Numbered from the stretch's first letter, positions 41,307-51,245 are shown. The stretch is DNA of 57,814 nt from an uncultured Oscillospiraceae bacterium (GCA_910578505.1 CAJTPV010000020.1:1-57814), one strand, 5' to 3'. Made by a program: numbers and translations. Notes: generated by a model from the letters alone, not told the origin.

Positions 41307-42728
41307 ATGGAGCAAATTCATTTTATGACCGCTTATCTGGATCAGCACAGCAAAGACTATACGGAGATGAGCGACACGATCTGGGCCTATGCGGAGCACC
41401 GTTTCCAGGAGTACAAATCTGCGGCGCTCCAGCAGGCGTATCTGGAGCAGCAGGGCTTCCGCATCCGGGCAAACCTGGCCGGCGAGGAGACCGCGTTTAT
41501 TGCGGAATACGGCGCGGGGAAACCCGTCATCGCCTTCTGCGGCGAATACGACGCCCTGGCCGGACTGTCGCAGCAGGCCGGCGTCCCCCGGCGGGAGCCG
41601 CTGCCGGATCAGCCCTATGGACGCGGACACAATCTGCTGGGAACCGGGTGTCTTGCCGCCGCAGCGGCGCTGAAGGCCCGCATGGAGGCGGAGGGACTGA
41701 CTGGAACCGTCCGCTACTACGGGTGCCCCGCCGAGGAAAACGCAGGCGGAAAAGCCTTCCTGGTGCGGGACGGGTACTTTGACGACTGCGATATTGCGCT
41801 CTATTGGCATCCGTTCGCCTATAACCAGGTGGTGTATGGCAGCTCCAACGCCAACTTCCGGGTATTCTTCACGTTCCACGGCACGGCGGCCCACGCGGCC
41901 AGCGCGCCCCATCTGGGCCGGTCGGCCCTGGACGCGGTGGAGCTGATGAACGTAGGCGTCAACTACATGCGGGAGCATATGATCGACGAGGCACGGGTCC
42001 ACTATGCCGTCACCGACACCGGCGGGGACGCCTTCAACGTGGTCCAGCGGCAGGCCCAGGTGCTCTACGCCATCCGCGCCCCGGAGCTGGGACAGGTCAG
42101 GCACCTCTATGACCGCATTGTCAAAATCGCCCAGGGCGCGGCGCTGATGACGGAGACCACGGTGGAAATCAAGCAGGTGGCCTCCTATGCCAACATGCTC
42201 TCCAATACTGTGATCTGCCGGCAGATGGAAAAATACTTTGCCCAGCTGCCGCCCGTCCAGTACACGCGGGAGGAATTGGCTTTTGCCCGGCAGTTCAAGC
42301 AGACGCTGCTGGAGGAGGACCGGGAGGGGCTGGAAAATGGCGCAAAGGCATTCTTTGGCCGCGAGCTGGCTCGGGAGCAGCTGACACAACCCATCTATAC
42401 GGCTATGGCGGAGAACAACAAGCATATCGCCATGAAGGGTTCGGCGGATTTGGGGGACGTAAGCTGGAAAGTACCTGCCGCTTACTTCTATGGCGCCTCC
42501 TGGGCCGCCGGGACGCCGCCCCACTCCTGGCAGGCTGCCGCCTAGGGGAAGTCCGGCATTGCCCACAAGGGCATGCTCCACGCCGCCAAGGTGCTTGCCT
42601 GTGTTGGCTATGACTTCCTCACAAGCCCCGACCTGGTGCGGCGGGCAAAGGAGGAGCTCCTGAAGACATTGGACGGAGAGGTGTATGTGTGCCCCCTGCC
42701 GCCGGAATGCAAACCGGAAGTATGGTAA
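41307..42728 (+). pseudogene. AbgB-like M20 amidohydrolase interrupted by an amber codon
   Basis: M20-family zinc hydrolase related to aminobenzoyl-glutamate utilization protein B. Intact up to HSWQAAA, then TAG at 42543-42545. The same frame continues for 60 further codons (GKSGIAHKGMLHAAKVLA onward) to TAA 42726-42728 and is clearly homologous to the family C-terminus. Relatives have glutamine there, so CAG to TAG is the simplest change. Metal-site residues FCGEYDALAG, PAEENAGG and GTAAHAA are present. Either a recent pseudogene or a readthrough product. Confidence 0.85.
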
Positions 42729-42773
42729 AAAACCAGCGCCTGCATCAAACAAAAACTTAGGAGGAGAAACACT

Positions 42774-43586
42774 ATGACACAAATGACGCTATGCCTGATC
42801 CTGTTTATCCTGACGCTCATCGGCTTTGCCGTTGGCAGCAGCTACGTATCCATTACGGTCATCTCCCTCATCAGCATGATGGTCATGGTCCTCACCGGCT
42901 GTCTGGAGCCGGCCACGGCCCTGGCCGGATTTTCCAACGGCAGCGCCATTCTGATGGCCAGCATGTTCATTGTGGCTGCGGGCCTGAACCGGACCCAGAT
43001 GGTCAATAAGATCTCCGGATACATCTGCCGTGTCAGCAAGGGGTCCTTTACCAAGGTCCTGGCGGGCTATGTCCTGCTCACCTGCATCCTGTCCCAGTTT
43101 ATCCCCAGCGCGGTGGTCTGCTTCTGCATCGTGTTCCCCATGGCCCAGGCCGCCTGCCGGGAGATGAACGTGAATCCCTCCAGGATGATGTTCTCCCTGG
43201 GCATCACCGCCATCGGCGACGCCTTTACCACCCGCCGCATCCCGGCAGACGGTTATCCGGGCCTGGAGGAGCTGCGGGAGGTGATTGGCCGCCACGATGT
43301 AAAGTTTTCCAACCTGGAGATGACGTATCACCATTTGGAGGGCACGCCCGCCGCCGTCAGCGGGGGCACCTGGGCGATGGCGGAGCCCCGGTGTCTGGAC
43401 GATATGAAGCGGTACGGCTTCAACCTGTTTACCACCGCCAACAACCATACCGGCGACTACGGCGAGGGCGGCGTCCTGGCCACCATCCGGCATCTGCGGG
43501 AGCGGGACATGGTCTTCTCCGGTACCGGCGCCAATCTGGCGGAGGCGTCCGGATATCATCAGCAACTTCTATACAGGCGACATTGA
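42774..43586 (+). pseudogene. Chimeric remnant: SLC13-type transporter N-terminus joined to a CapA-like fragment
   Basis: Residues 1 to about 145 are the start of a divalent-anion/SLC13-type permease (hydrophobic, GFSNGSAILMASMFIVAAGLN). From GDAFTTRRIP the sequence switches, in frame, to a CapA/PgsA-type capsule metallophosphatase fragment (SNLEMTYHHLEG, NLFTTANNHTGDYGEGG). After ANLAEAS it goes out of frame into a third gene piece. Normal proteins of either family are much longer. AGGAGG precedes the ATG, so a hybrid peptide could still be made. Confidence 0.75.
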
Positions 43587-43761
43587 TTTTGCCGCCTATT
43601 CCACGGACAGCAATGTTCCCCTGTCCCTGGGCATCCCGGCCAACACCATCGGGACAGTCCTGGGCGCGCTGGCGCACACGCGGGAAGAGTGGGTCGATAT
43701 CAGCAGCCTGCCCAAGGGGCTGGGGATCGTTTTGAGCCTGATGCTGCTGTATGAGGCGTGA
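43552..43761 (+). pseudogene. C-terminal fragment of an M20-family peptidase
   Basis: In the frame starting DIISNFYTGDIDFA, the segment STDSNVPLSLGIPANTIG followed by AHTREEWVDISSL and GLGIVLSLMLLY matches the last 65 residues of M20 peptidases (conserved final metal-binding His in AHTREEW). It has no start codon or ribosome site and is joined out of frame to the CapA-like piece. Confidence 0.7.
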
Positions 43762-43908
43762 AACAGCGGGGAGACCATGCGCTGGGCAGAGATGGCCCCG
43801 GAACCGCTGGAGGCAGAGCACAAATCTGTGTCCGGAGCGTTTGCAAAATTGCAGGCGAAGGGGTTAACGCCGGACATGTTTCGCGGCAAGCCTGGCTCCG
43901 AAAACTGA
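43762..43908 (+). pseudogene. Short unidentified coding remnant
   Basis: Same frame as the M20 fragment, beyond its TGA: 48 codons including WAEMAPEPLEAEHKSVSGAF and LTPDMFRG, then TGA. It reads like the end of a soluble protein but I do not recognise the family. It has no start of its own. Confidence 0.35.
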
Positions 43909-43920
43909 ACAGAATATGAG

Positions 43921-43951
43921 AAAGAGGCGGGAGCGATACCCCGCCTCTTTT
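43921..43951 (+). terminator. Terminator after the remnant genes
   Basis: AAAGAGGCGGG / CCCGCCTCTTT stem followed by TGTTG, 12 bases after the last remnant frame. The gap to 44150 is AT-rich and contains no gene I can see. Confidence 0.75.
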
Positions 43952-44150
43952 GTTGCTGACGCGATATTTTGTATATTGTCACAATGATAAAAATGTTGAA
44001 ATAGCCGGGAATTTTTCACTCATTTACCAAAGAATTCTCAATTATTAGTTTGCCGTTTCGGACAAGCCTGAAAGCTCCATCAAATTTTTGTGGGTTCATA
44101 CAAAATTAGGACAACGGCCATTCAGTTATCGCTATAACAGATAATCTTAT

Positions 44151-45098
44151 TCACAAAAAGCTAAAGTTGTTGGAAAAATAGGAGGAAACCATATTCACCA
44201 AATCCATAGCGATGGTATTCAACGTCGCGTTTTCCCGCTTAAACCAGCCAAATTCGGATTTGATGTCGCAGTCTTTCAGAATCAGCGTGCGCTGGGGGGA
44301 GACCATTCCTTCGGTCCGGATATTTTTTTCGGAATGAACAAAAACCGAGTTGATATAATAGGAATTCGTGTGCGCCAAAATCTCGTACATCGCCGCCCGC
44401 GATGTGACCATAAACCGGTTGGGAGAAACCGGGATCCGCAATTGCGTCAGAATATTGGAGTATGGCCCTGCGTCAAAATAGGTGTGGAGAATGGGGACGC
44501 TGCCGCGCAGCATATCCGTGGTGATAAAGTTGGATTTGTTGTAAAAAAGCGGATTGGCCGGACTGACCGTGACGCCGATATCCGCAGAATAAATGGGGAA
44601 AAAGTGCAGCTTCAGCGCCTTGAAATTGGCGTGGTTGCTTCTCTGATAGCAGGTATACCGGCGGATAAAGCCGATGTCCGCAATATGATTTGCCACCAGA
44701 TTTTCCGGTTCGCTGCCGAAAGCCTCGTAGTACTCCAGGCGCAGCCCGGCTGTCTGATAGCGCTGGTACAGCTCGGCCATGATGGTGCTCAGAAAGGTCC
44801 AGCCGCTGCTGGCGATGGACAGAGAGATGGTATGCTGGTTGGAGACATCCTCGATCATGCGGTTGATGTTCTGGACCTGCTCGTGGATCGGACGGATGTA
44901 GGACAGGAAGGTCTTTCCCAGGGGGGTGCAGGTGATGCCGCGATGGGTCCGGGTAAAGATTTGATAGCCCAGCTCCTCCTCCAGCTTTTTGATCGAGGTG
45001 CTCAGCACGGATTGGGAGACAAACAGGTTGTTGGCGGCATGGTTGATGGAACCCATTTTTTCCACTTCCAGGACATATTTGAACTGCGTCAAAGTCAT
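44151..45098 (-). CDS. LysR-family transcriptional regulator
   Basis: A 315-residue regulator: N-terminal winged helix (FKYVLEVEKMGSINHAANNLFVSQSVLSTSIKKLEEEL) and a C-terminal substrate-binding-like effector domain (about 90-300). It is divergent from the ABC transporter operon at 45261 and is its probable regulator. ATG 45098 was chosen, with AAAGAGG upstream; the frame extends further upstream without sense. Confidence 0.9.
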   Translation of the reverse strand: MTLTQFKYVLEVEKMGSINHAANNLFVSQSVLSTSIKKLEEELGYQIFTRTHRGITCTPLGKTFLSYIRPIHEQVQNINRMIEDVSNQHTISLSIASSGWTFLSTIMAELYQRYQTAGLRLEYYEAFGSEPENLVANHIADIGFIRRYTCYQRSNHANFKALKLHFFPIYSADIGVTVSPANPLFYNKSNFITTDMLRGSVPILHTYFDAGPYSNILTQLRIPVSPNRFMVTSRAAMYEILAHTNSYYINSVFVHSEKNIRTEGMVSPQRTLILKDCDIKSEFGWFKRENATLNTIAMDLVNMVSSYFSNNFSFL

Positions 45099-45143
45099 AA
45101 ACAGCCTCTTTCTTATCTCGTTTCTCATATAACTTACATAATA

Positions 45144-45181
45144 ATAATATAATACCCAAAACCTATTGTCAAGTGTATAAT
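45144..45181. promoter_or_regulatory. Overlapping divergent promoters of lysR and the transporter operon
   Basis: Minus strand: TTGACA (45167-45172), 17-base spacer, TATTAT (45144-45149) for lysR. Plus strand: TATAAT (45176-45181) without a good -35, as expected for an activator-dependent promoter. The lysR -35 nearly touches the other -10, so the two promoters should compete or be co-regulated by LysR. Confidence 0.6.
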
Positions 45182-45260
45182 GGCGGTATGGATTATCCGG
45201 TTTCGGGGAGCTTTTCCCGGCGGATACGTCCAAAACATTATTTTTAGGGAGGAACTGAAT

Positions 45261-46826
45261 GTGAAAAAGATTTCAAAATGGACAAGCCTGCTCCTTGCGG
45301 CCGTCATGCTGCTGGCTATATTGGCTGGCTGCAGTTCCAGCACTGACGGTTCGAATTCCGGCAGCGCCAATGCCGGAACGCCCGCCGGTCCCAGCAGCGG
45401 CGCAGAGGTCAAGGATACCCTGCGGGTGGCCATGACCAGCGAACCCCCTTCCCTGTCCATCTACGACCACAGCTCACTGCTGTCGGTGCTGATGAATGTG
45501 CAGATGTACAATGGTCTGACCCGGATCGACTATACGACCCTGGAGCCGGTCTGCGATTTGGCCGAGAGCTGCACTGTGGAAAATGAAGTGGAGTGGACGT
45601 TTGTGCTGCACCAGGGCGTCAAATTCCATAACGGGGAGGAGATGACCTCCGCGGATGTGGTCGCCTCCCTGGAGTATGCGAAATCGCTCCCCGCAGCTAC
45701 CCTCTACACAGCCAGTATGGAGAAGATCGAAGCCCTTGACAGCTATACGGTGAAGATCACCACCACCGAGCCATATGCGGGGCTGCTCTACGATCTGGCG
45801 TATTATTACAACTTTATTGTGCCCAAATCCCTGATCGATCAGGGCAACGACTTTAATGCCAATCCGGTGGGTACAGGCCCGTACAAGCTGAAAGAATGGA
45901 ACTACGGCAACTCCATCACCCTGGAACGCCACGACGGCTACTTCCAGGCGGATCACGCGGCCAAAATCCCCACTGTCATCTTCAGCATTGTCCCTGAGGG
46001 GACGTCCCGCACCATTGCCCTGAAAGCGGGGGACGTAGACTTTGTCTGGGAGGTCAATTCCGCAGATGTGGCCAGCCTCCAGGACAGCAGCAATGTCACC
46101 GTGGCCGAAGTCCCCAGCGTGGAGGCTGTCATCCTGTTCTTCAACAACGACAAGGCCCCCTTTGACGATGCCAACCTGCGCAACGCCATTGCCGCCGCGA
46201 TCAACCGGGAGGATATCATCGCCGCCGCCCTGAACGGCTATGGCACGGTGAATTACTCCTGTATCGCCCAGGGCTTTGTGGAATCCACCGACACCAACGC
46301 CATTGCCTATGATCTGGAGGCGGCCAAAGCGTATCTGGCCGCCTGGGGCGGCGATCCGGCCAGTGTGGAGCTGAAGATCATCTGCTCCAATGAGACCCGC
46401 GTTGCCATCGGTACCGTCATCCAGAGCAACCTGGCCCAGCTGGGCATTCCGGTGGATGTTGTCTCCATGGACACGGCGGCCGCCCTGAACGCCTGGAAAA
46501 CCGGTGATTTCATTGCCACCATGGGCTCCTGGTCCCCCTCCAACGCCCTGTCCTATGCCCAGCGCTTCCACTCCGACCGGCGGCAGACCTACGCCGGGGC
46601 CATCAACAGCCCGGAGCTGGACCAGCTGGTCAACCGGGCCAAGGGGACCTTGGACAGCAAAGAGCGTGCCGCTCTGATCGACCAGATCGTGGGGACCGTC
46701 AACAGCCTCTCCCCTCAGGTCACCCTGTACCAGTCCACCTGGTACCGCGCCTATGACGAGAAGTTGGACGGCGTTCTGTGCAGCGCCACAGGCTATGTGG
46801 ACTTCTGCGACGTGTATTGGAAGTGA
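45261..46826 (+). CDS. Family 5 peptide/nickel-type solute-binding lipoprotein
   Basis: A 521-residue extracellular binding protein of the DppA/OppA family with lipobox LAGC (C24) and family motif TVKITTTEPYAGLLYDLAYY with GTGPYKLKEW. GTG 45261 with GGGAGG 8 bases upstream. First gene of a ten-gene operon; ligand unknown but probably a peptide-like or modified amino-acid compound given the downstream hydrolases. Confidence 0.9.
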   Translation: MKKISKWTSLLLAAVMLLAILAGCSSSTDGSNSGSANAGTPAGPSSGAEVKDTLRVAMTSEPPSLSIYDHSSLLSVLMNVQMYNGLTRIDYTTLEPVCDLAESCTVENEVEWTFVLHQGVKFHNGEEMTSADVVASLEYAKSLPAATLYTASMEKIEALDSYTVKITTTEPYAGLLYDLAYYYNFIVPKSLIDQGNDFNANPVGTGPYKLKEWNYGNSITLERHDGYFQADHAAKIPTVIFSIVPEGTSRTIALKAGDVDFVWEVNSADVASLQDSSNVTVAEVPSVEAVILFFNNDKAPFDDANLRNAIAAAINREDIIAAALNGYGTVNYSCIAQGFVESTDTNAIAYDLEAAKAYLAAWGGDPASVELKIICSNETRVAIGTVIQSNLAQLGIPVDVVSMDTAAALNAWKTGDFIATMGSWSPSNALSYAQRFHSDRRQTYAGAINSPELDQLVNRAKGTLDSKERAALIDQIVGTVNSLSPQVTLYQSTWYRAYDEKLDGVLCSATGYVDFCDVYWK

Positions 46827-46903
46827 TGCAGAGCGCAGGCCGGCGGGGGATGGGCGGAGTCCCGCCCGTCCCCTGCAAAAGTTTGGAACGATAGGAGTAG
46901 ATT

Positions 46904-47833
46904 ATGGTCAAATACATCGCCAAACGTGTGCTTATGATGATACCGGTGCTGCTGGGCGTGATTCTGTTGGTGTTTTTCATCATGAATCTGGCCTCAGGCA
47001 ACGCAGTCCTGCTCATTTTGGGCGAAAATGCCACAGAGGAGGCAGTCGCGGTCAAGACCCGGGAGCTGGGGCTGGATCGGCCCATCCTGGTGCGCTATGC
47101 CGCCTATGTGGCGGACCTGGTGCGGGGAGACATGGGGACGTCCTACTTCTCCTCCCGCTCTGTGGCGGAGGAGGTCCTCTCGCGCTTTCCCGCCACACTG
47201 AAGCTGGCCGTGGTGTCCGCCATCATCTCCACGCTGCTGGCCATCCCTCTGGGGATTTTTGCAGCGGTCAGGCAAAACACGCTCTTTGATAATTTCAGCA
47301 TGATCCTCTCCCTGGTGGGAAATTCCATGCCCGCTTTCTGGCTGGCGCTGATGCTCATGATGCTCTTTGCGGAGAAGCTGGGGTGGCTGCCGGCCCAGGG
47401 GATGAATAACGGCTGGAGGAGCTATGTCCTGCCCGCCGTCTCCATCGGCTTTATCAATATGGCCGCCATCGCCCGCACGACCCGCTCCACCATGCTGGAG
47501 ACAGTCCGGCAGGATTACATCCGCACCGCCCGGGCCAAGGGCGTGGACGAGGAGGCGGTGGTCATGGACCATGCATTCCCCAACGCCCTCATCCCCACCA
47601 TCACGGTCATCGGCGTACAGTTCGGCAACCTGCTGGGCGGCGCGATCCTGGTAGAGACGGTATTTGCCTGGCCGGGGCTGGGGCGGCTGATGGTCCAGTC
47701 GGTGAACAACCGGGACGTTCCGCTGGTGCTGGGCTGTATTGTGATTTTAAGCATCAGCTACTCTGTGGTCAACCTGCTGGTGGACCTGGTCTATGGCTTC
47801 GTGGACCCGCGGGTCCGGTCCATGTACAAGTAA
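46904..47833 (+). CDS. DppB-like ABC transporter permease
   Basis: A 309-residue permease with six predicted helices and the EAA loop region ARTTRSTMLETVRQDYIRTARAKG, typical of the DppB/OppB family. GATAGGAG-like site before the ATG. Pairs with the next gene. Confidence 0.92.
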   Translation: MVKYIAKRVLMMIPVLLGVILLVFFIMNLASGNAVLLILGENATEEAVAVKTRELGLDRPILVRYAAYVADLVRGDMGTSYFSSRSVAEEVLSRFPATLKLAVVSAIISTLLAIPLGIFAAVRQNTLFDNFSMILSLVGNSMPAFWLALMLMMLFAEKLGWLPAQGMNNGWRSYVLPAVSIGFINMAAIARTTRSTMLETVRQDYIRTARAKGVDEEAVVMDHAFPNALIPTITVIGVQFGNLLGGAILVETVFAWPGLGRLMVQSVNNRDVPLVLGCIVILSISYSVVNLLVDLVYGFVDPRVRSMYK

Positions 47834-47847
47834 GGGGGCGGAATTTG

Positions 47848-48726
47848 ATGAAAGAACAAGACACGGCTCTGGAATTCCAGAAAAACAGCCAGGTGAAAGA
47901 GACCTTCCGCCGTCTGGCCCGGAACCGGGGCGCTATGATCGGGATCGTGATCCTGTCCATCCTGCTCCTGCTGGCCCTCAGCGCCGATCTGCTGTTTGAC
48001 TATGAGACCATGGTGGAGGCCAACAATGTCTCCCAGCGGCTGCTGCCGCCCTGCTGGGAGCATCCCTTTGGAACGGATCAATTTGGCCGGGATATGCTGG
48101 CGCGGGTGGTCCATGGCAGCCGCCTGTCCCTGACAGTGGCCGCCTGCTCCGTCACGCTGTCCCTGCTGGCAGGCGGGCTGCTGGGTGCGGTGTCCGGTTA
48201 TTTCGGCGGAGTCGTTGACAATGTGATCATGCGCTTTATGGATGTCGTCATGGCCATTCCGATGACCATGTTCGCCATTGTGATCGTAGCCGCGCTGGGG
48301 ACCAGCACGGTCAACCTCATCATCGCCCTGGGGATCGCCTCGGTCCCCCTGTTCGCGCGGGTAGTCCGCAGCGCGGTGCTCACGGTGCGGGATGTGGAGT
48401 ACATTGAGGCGGCCAGGGCCATCGGTGCAAAACACTCCACCATCATTCTGCGGCACATCCTGCCCAATTGCATGGCGCCCATCATTGTGCAGGTCACGCT
48501 GCGCATGGCCTCCGCGATCTATAATACGGCGGCCCTGTCCTTTCTGGGGATGGGCGTGTCCGTCCCCTCGCCGGAGTGGGGGGCGCTGCTGTCCAATGGC
48601 CGCAACTTTATCAGTCAGAGCGGCTATCTGTGCGTGATCCCCGGTCTGGCGATCATGCTGACGGTTCTGTCGCTGAACATGCTGGGCGATGGGCTTCGGG
48701 ACGCCCTGGACCCCAGGCTGAAGTAA
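47848..48726 (+). CDS. DppC-like ABC transporter permease
   Basis: A 292-residue permease of the DppC/OppC family: the N-terminal cytoplasmic start FRRLARNRGAMIGIVIL, the loop HPFGTDQFGRDMLARVVHGSR, and the EAA loop EAARAIGAKHSTIILRHILPN. The start is ATG 47848, one codon after a TTG that is also in frame. Confidence 0.92.
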   Translation: MKEQDTALEFQKNSQVKETFRRLARNRGAMIGIVILSILLLLALSADLLFDYETMVEANNVSQRLLPPCWEHPFGTDQFGRDMLARVVHGSRLSLTVAACSVTLSLLAGGLLGAVSGYFGGVVDNVIMRFMDVVMAIPMTMFAIVIVAALGTSTVNLIIALGIASVPLFARVVRSAVLTVRDVEYIEAARAIGAKHSTIILRHILPNCMAPIIVQVTLRMASAIYNTAALSFLGMGVSVPSPEWGALLSNGRNFISQSGYLCVIPGLAIMLTVLSLNMLGDGLRDALDPRLK

Positions 48727-48738
48727 GGGGGGAGAGAC

Positions 48739-49743
48739 ATGAACACACAAAAACAGGATATGGCCCTGGAGATTGAGGACCTGTCGGTGGAGTACCGCAC
48801 CGGCGGCGGCATTGTCAGGGCGCTCAACAGCCTGGAGCTGTCGATCAAACGGGGGACCGCCCTGGGATTGGTGGGGGAGACCGGCGCAGGCAAGACCACA
48901 GCCGGACTGGCGATCCTCCGGCTGATCCCCCACCCCGGCGTGATTACCGGCGGCTCCATCCGCCTGCACGGCGCGGACCTGCTGGAGAAGACGGAGAAGC
49001 AGATGCGCTCTGTGCGCGGCAAGGAGGTGTCCATGATTTTCCAGGACCCCATGACCTCCCTCAATCCTGTGCGCACGGTGGAGGAACAGATCGCCGAGGC
49101 CATCCGGCAGCACGAGAAGGCCGGCAGGGCCGAGGCCCTGGGGCGGGCCAGGGAGATGTTGGAGATGGTGGGGATCCCCGCCGTCCGGGGGCGGGAATAT
49201 CCCCACCAGTTTTCCGGCGGCATGAAGCAGCGGGTGGTGATTGCCATTGCCCTGTCCTGCACGCCGCAGCTGCTGATTGCCGACGAACCCACCACAGCGC
49301 TGGATGTCACCATCCAGGCCCAGGTGCTGGAGATGATGAAGGAGCTGCGCCGGAAGTACCGGATGTCCATGCTGATGATCACCCACGACCTGGGGATTGT
49401 GGCGGACATCTGCGACGAGGTGTCCATCATCTATGCCGGGCATGTGGTGGAGCACGGCACGCTGGAGGACGTGTACCGGAACCCCCTCCATCCCTATACG
49501 GTCGGGCTGTTCAACTCCCTGCCCAACATGGCCGACCGCACCGCGAAGCTCAAACCCATCAAGGGCCTGATGCCCGACCCCAGCGACCTGCCCCCCGGCT
49601 GCGCCTTTTGCCCCCGCTGCGACCGGGCGGCGGATGTCTGCCGCACCCGGCAGCCGCCCAGGGTGCACAGAAACGCGGAGCACTATGTGTGCTGTCATCT
49701 ATATGAGGACAAACCATTCCAGGAGGTGAGCAAGGATGGCTGA
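48739..49743 (+). CDS. DppD-like ABC transporter ATPase
   Basis: A 334-residue ATPase with Walker A GETGAGKTT (near 49), signature FSGGMKQRV and Walker B LLIADEPTTALDV, plus the C-terminal cysteine motif GCAFCPRCDRAADVC that in this family can bind an iron-sulfur cluster. Its 3' end overlaps the next ATPase by 8 bases. Confidence 0.93.
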   Translation: MNTQKQDMALEIEDLSVEYRTGGGIVRALNSLELSIKRGTALGLVGETGAGKTTAGLAILRLIPHPGVITGGSIRLHGADLLEKTEKQMRSVRGKEVSMIFQDPMTSLNPVRTVEEQIAEAIRQHEKAGRAEALGRAREMLEMVGIPAVRGREYPHQFSGGMKQRVVIAIALSCTPQLLIADEPTTALDVTIQAQVLEMMKELRRKYRMSMLMITHDLGIVADICDEVSIIYAGHVVEHGTLEDVYRNPLHPYTVGLFNSLPNMADRTAKLKPIKGLMPDPSDLPPGCAFCPRCDRAADVCRTRQPPRVHRNAEHYVCCHLYEDKPFQEVSKDG

Positions 49744-50695
49744 ATCCAGACCCATGCTGGAGGTGCGCAATCTGAAGAAATACTTTAAGACAAAGCGGGG
49801 CCTGCTCCATGCGGTGGACGATGTGAGCTTCCGAATTGAGCCGGGAAAGACGCTCGGCCTGGTGGGAGAGTCCGGCTGCGGCAAATCCACTGCCGGGCGG
49901 ACCATCCTGCGCCTGCTGGAGCCAACGGCGGGCCAGGTGTTCTTTGAGGGGGCGGATATCGCCGCCCTCAGCGCCGCGCAGATGCGGCAGAAGCGGCGGG
50001 AGATGCAGATCATCTTCCAGGACCCCTTTGCCTCGCTGGATCCCCGCATGACGGTCAGCCAGATCATTGAGGAGCCGATGCGCCTGCACAAACTGTTCCC
50101 CTCAGCCCAGGAGCGGCAGCGGCGCACGCTGGAGCTGATGGACACGGTGGGGCTGGCCCGCCGGCTGTTCAATACCTACCCCCATGAGCTGGACGGCGGG
50201 CGGCGGCAGCGGATCGGCATCGCACGGGCGCTGGCCCTGGAGCCCAGATTCATTGTGTGCGACGAGCCGGTGTCTGCGCTGGACGTATCCATTCAGGCCC
50301 AGATACTGAATCTGATGAAGGAGCTGCAGCGGCAGCTGGACCTGACGTACCTGTTCATCACCCATGACCTGAGCGTGGTCTACCATTTTTCGGACGACAT
50401 TGCGGTGATGTACCTGGGCAAGCTGATCGAAAAGGCCCCGGCTGACCGGCTGTTCGCCAACCCCATGCACCCGTACACCCAGGCCCTGCTCTCCGCCATA
50501 CCCAAACCGTCCCTGGACGCAAGGGGTGAGCGGATCCTGATGCGGGGGGAGATCACCTCCCCCATTGCTCCCAAGGCGGTCTGCCGTTTTGCCGGGCGCT
50601 GCCCCCATGTGTCGCAGCGCTGTGAGAGCCGGGAGCCGCAGCTGATGGAGGCGGAGCCCAACCACTTTGTCTCCTGCTTCCTGTGCGGGCAGTGA
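49736..50695 (+). CDS. DppF-like ABC transporter ATPase
   Basis: A 319-residue partner ATPase with Walker A GESGCGKSTAG and Walker B IVCDEPVSALDVS. The signature is LDGGRRQRIGI instead of LSGGQ, a variant seen in some DppF proteins. C-terminal cysteines CRFAGRCPHVSQRC. AGGAGGTGAGCAAGG precedes the ATG. Confidence 0.92.
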   Translation: MAESRPMLEVRNLKKYFKTKRGLLHAVDDVSFRIEPGKTLGLVGESGCGKSTAGRTILRLLEPTAGQVFFEGADIAALSAAQMRQKRREMQIIFQDPFASLDPRMTVSQIIEEPMRLHKLFPSAQERQRRTLELMDTVGLARRLFNTYPHELDGGRRQRIGIARALALEPRFIVCDEPVSALDVSIQAQILNLMKELQRQLDLTYLFITHDLSVVYHFSDDIAVMYLGKLIEKAPADRLFANPMHPYTQALLSAIPKPSLDARGERILMRGEITSPIAPKAVCRFAGRCPHVSQRCESREPQLMEAEPNHFVSCFLCGQ

Positions 50696-50735
50696 GGGCC
50701 GGTCCAATTTCAATGAAAGATAAGGAGGAATTCCC

Positions 50736-51221
50736 GTGACAGACATGAGCGTTCGGCAGGCAGTCCAAAAGATGTCTGAGATGATGGCAAACCTGTACTA
50801 TCACTTGACCAGAGAGATGCTGGAAACCTATGGGGAGGAGGCCAAGGAGGTCATTGCCCGAGCGGTAGTGGCCTTTGGCCGGGAGCGCGGGGAGGCCATT
50901 GCCCAGGCCGTACAGGAGGCGGGCGAGGAGCTGACCATCGAAAACCTGGACCGCTTCTACGACATCCCCATTGGAGACGGCTGGGATATCCACCCCAGCT
51001 ACTACGGGGATCACAAGGACAATGTTACCGACAGCTGTACCTTTGCGGACGTGTGGCTGCAAAAGGACTGGGCGGAGGTGGGACACATCTACTGCCTGGT
51101 AGACGCAGCCATCCGGCAGGGCTACAGCCGGCAGGTAAAATTCTGCCCGGTGCAGAATATCTTGCGGGGAGATCCTGTCTGCCGGTCCCGGACCATCTAC
51201 TGCGAAAACAATCTGGAATAA
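50736..51221 (+). CDS. L-2-amino-thiazoline-4-carboxylate hydrolase-like protein
   Basis: A 161-residue protein I assign to the ATC-hydrolase-like family from its pattern: an N-terminal helical half with FGRERGEAIAQAV, then YDIPIGDGWDIHPSYYG, a TFADVWLQKDW segment and conserved cysteine C94. Pseudomonas ATC hydrolase opens a thiazoline ring on the way to L-cysteine. Many clostridial members are uncharacterised, so the true substrate may differ. GTG 50736 with AAGGAGG 7-8 bases upstream. Confidence 0.65.
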   Translation: MTDMSVRQAVQKMSEMMANLYYHLTREMLETYGEEAKEVIARAVVAFGRERGEAIAQAVQEAGEELTIENLDRFYDIPIGDGWDIHPSYYGDHKDNVTDSCTFADVWLQKDWAEVGHIYCLVDAAIRQGYSRQVKFCPVQNILRGDPVCRSRTIYCENNLE

Positions 51222-51245
51222 ACGGTGAGGGGGACAATCGACGAG

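Noticed and set aside
47791..49698. Long minus-strand open frame (635 codons) opposite the permease and ATPase genes
   Set aside because: It is the antisense of well-conserved permease and ATPase genes. Its sequence is rich in His, Gln and Gly with no domain, typical of a GC-driven shadow frame.
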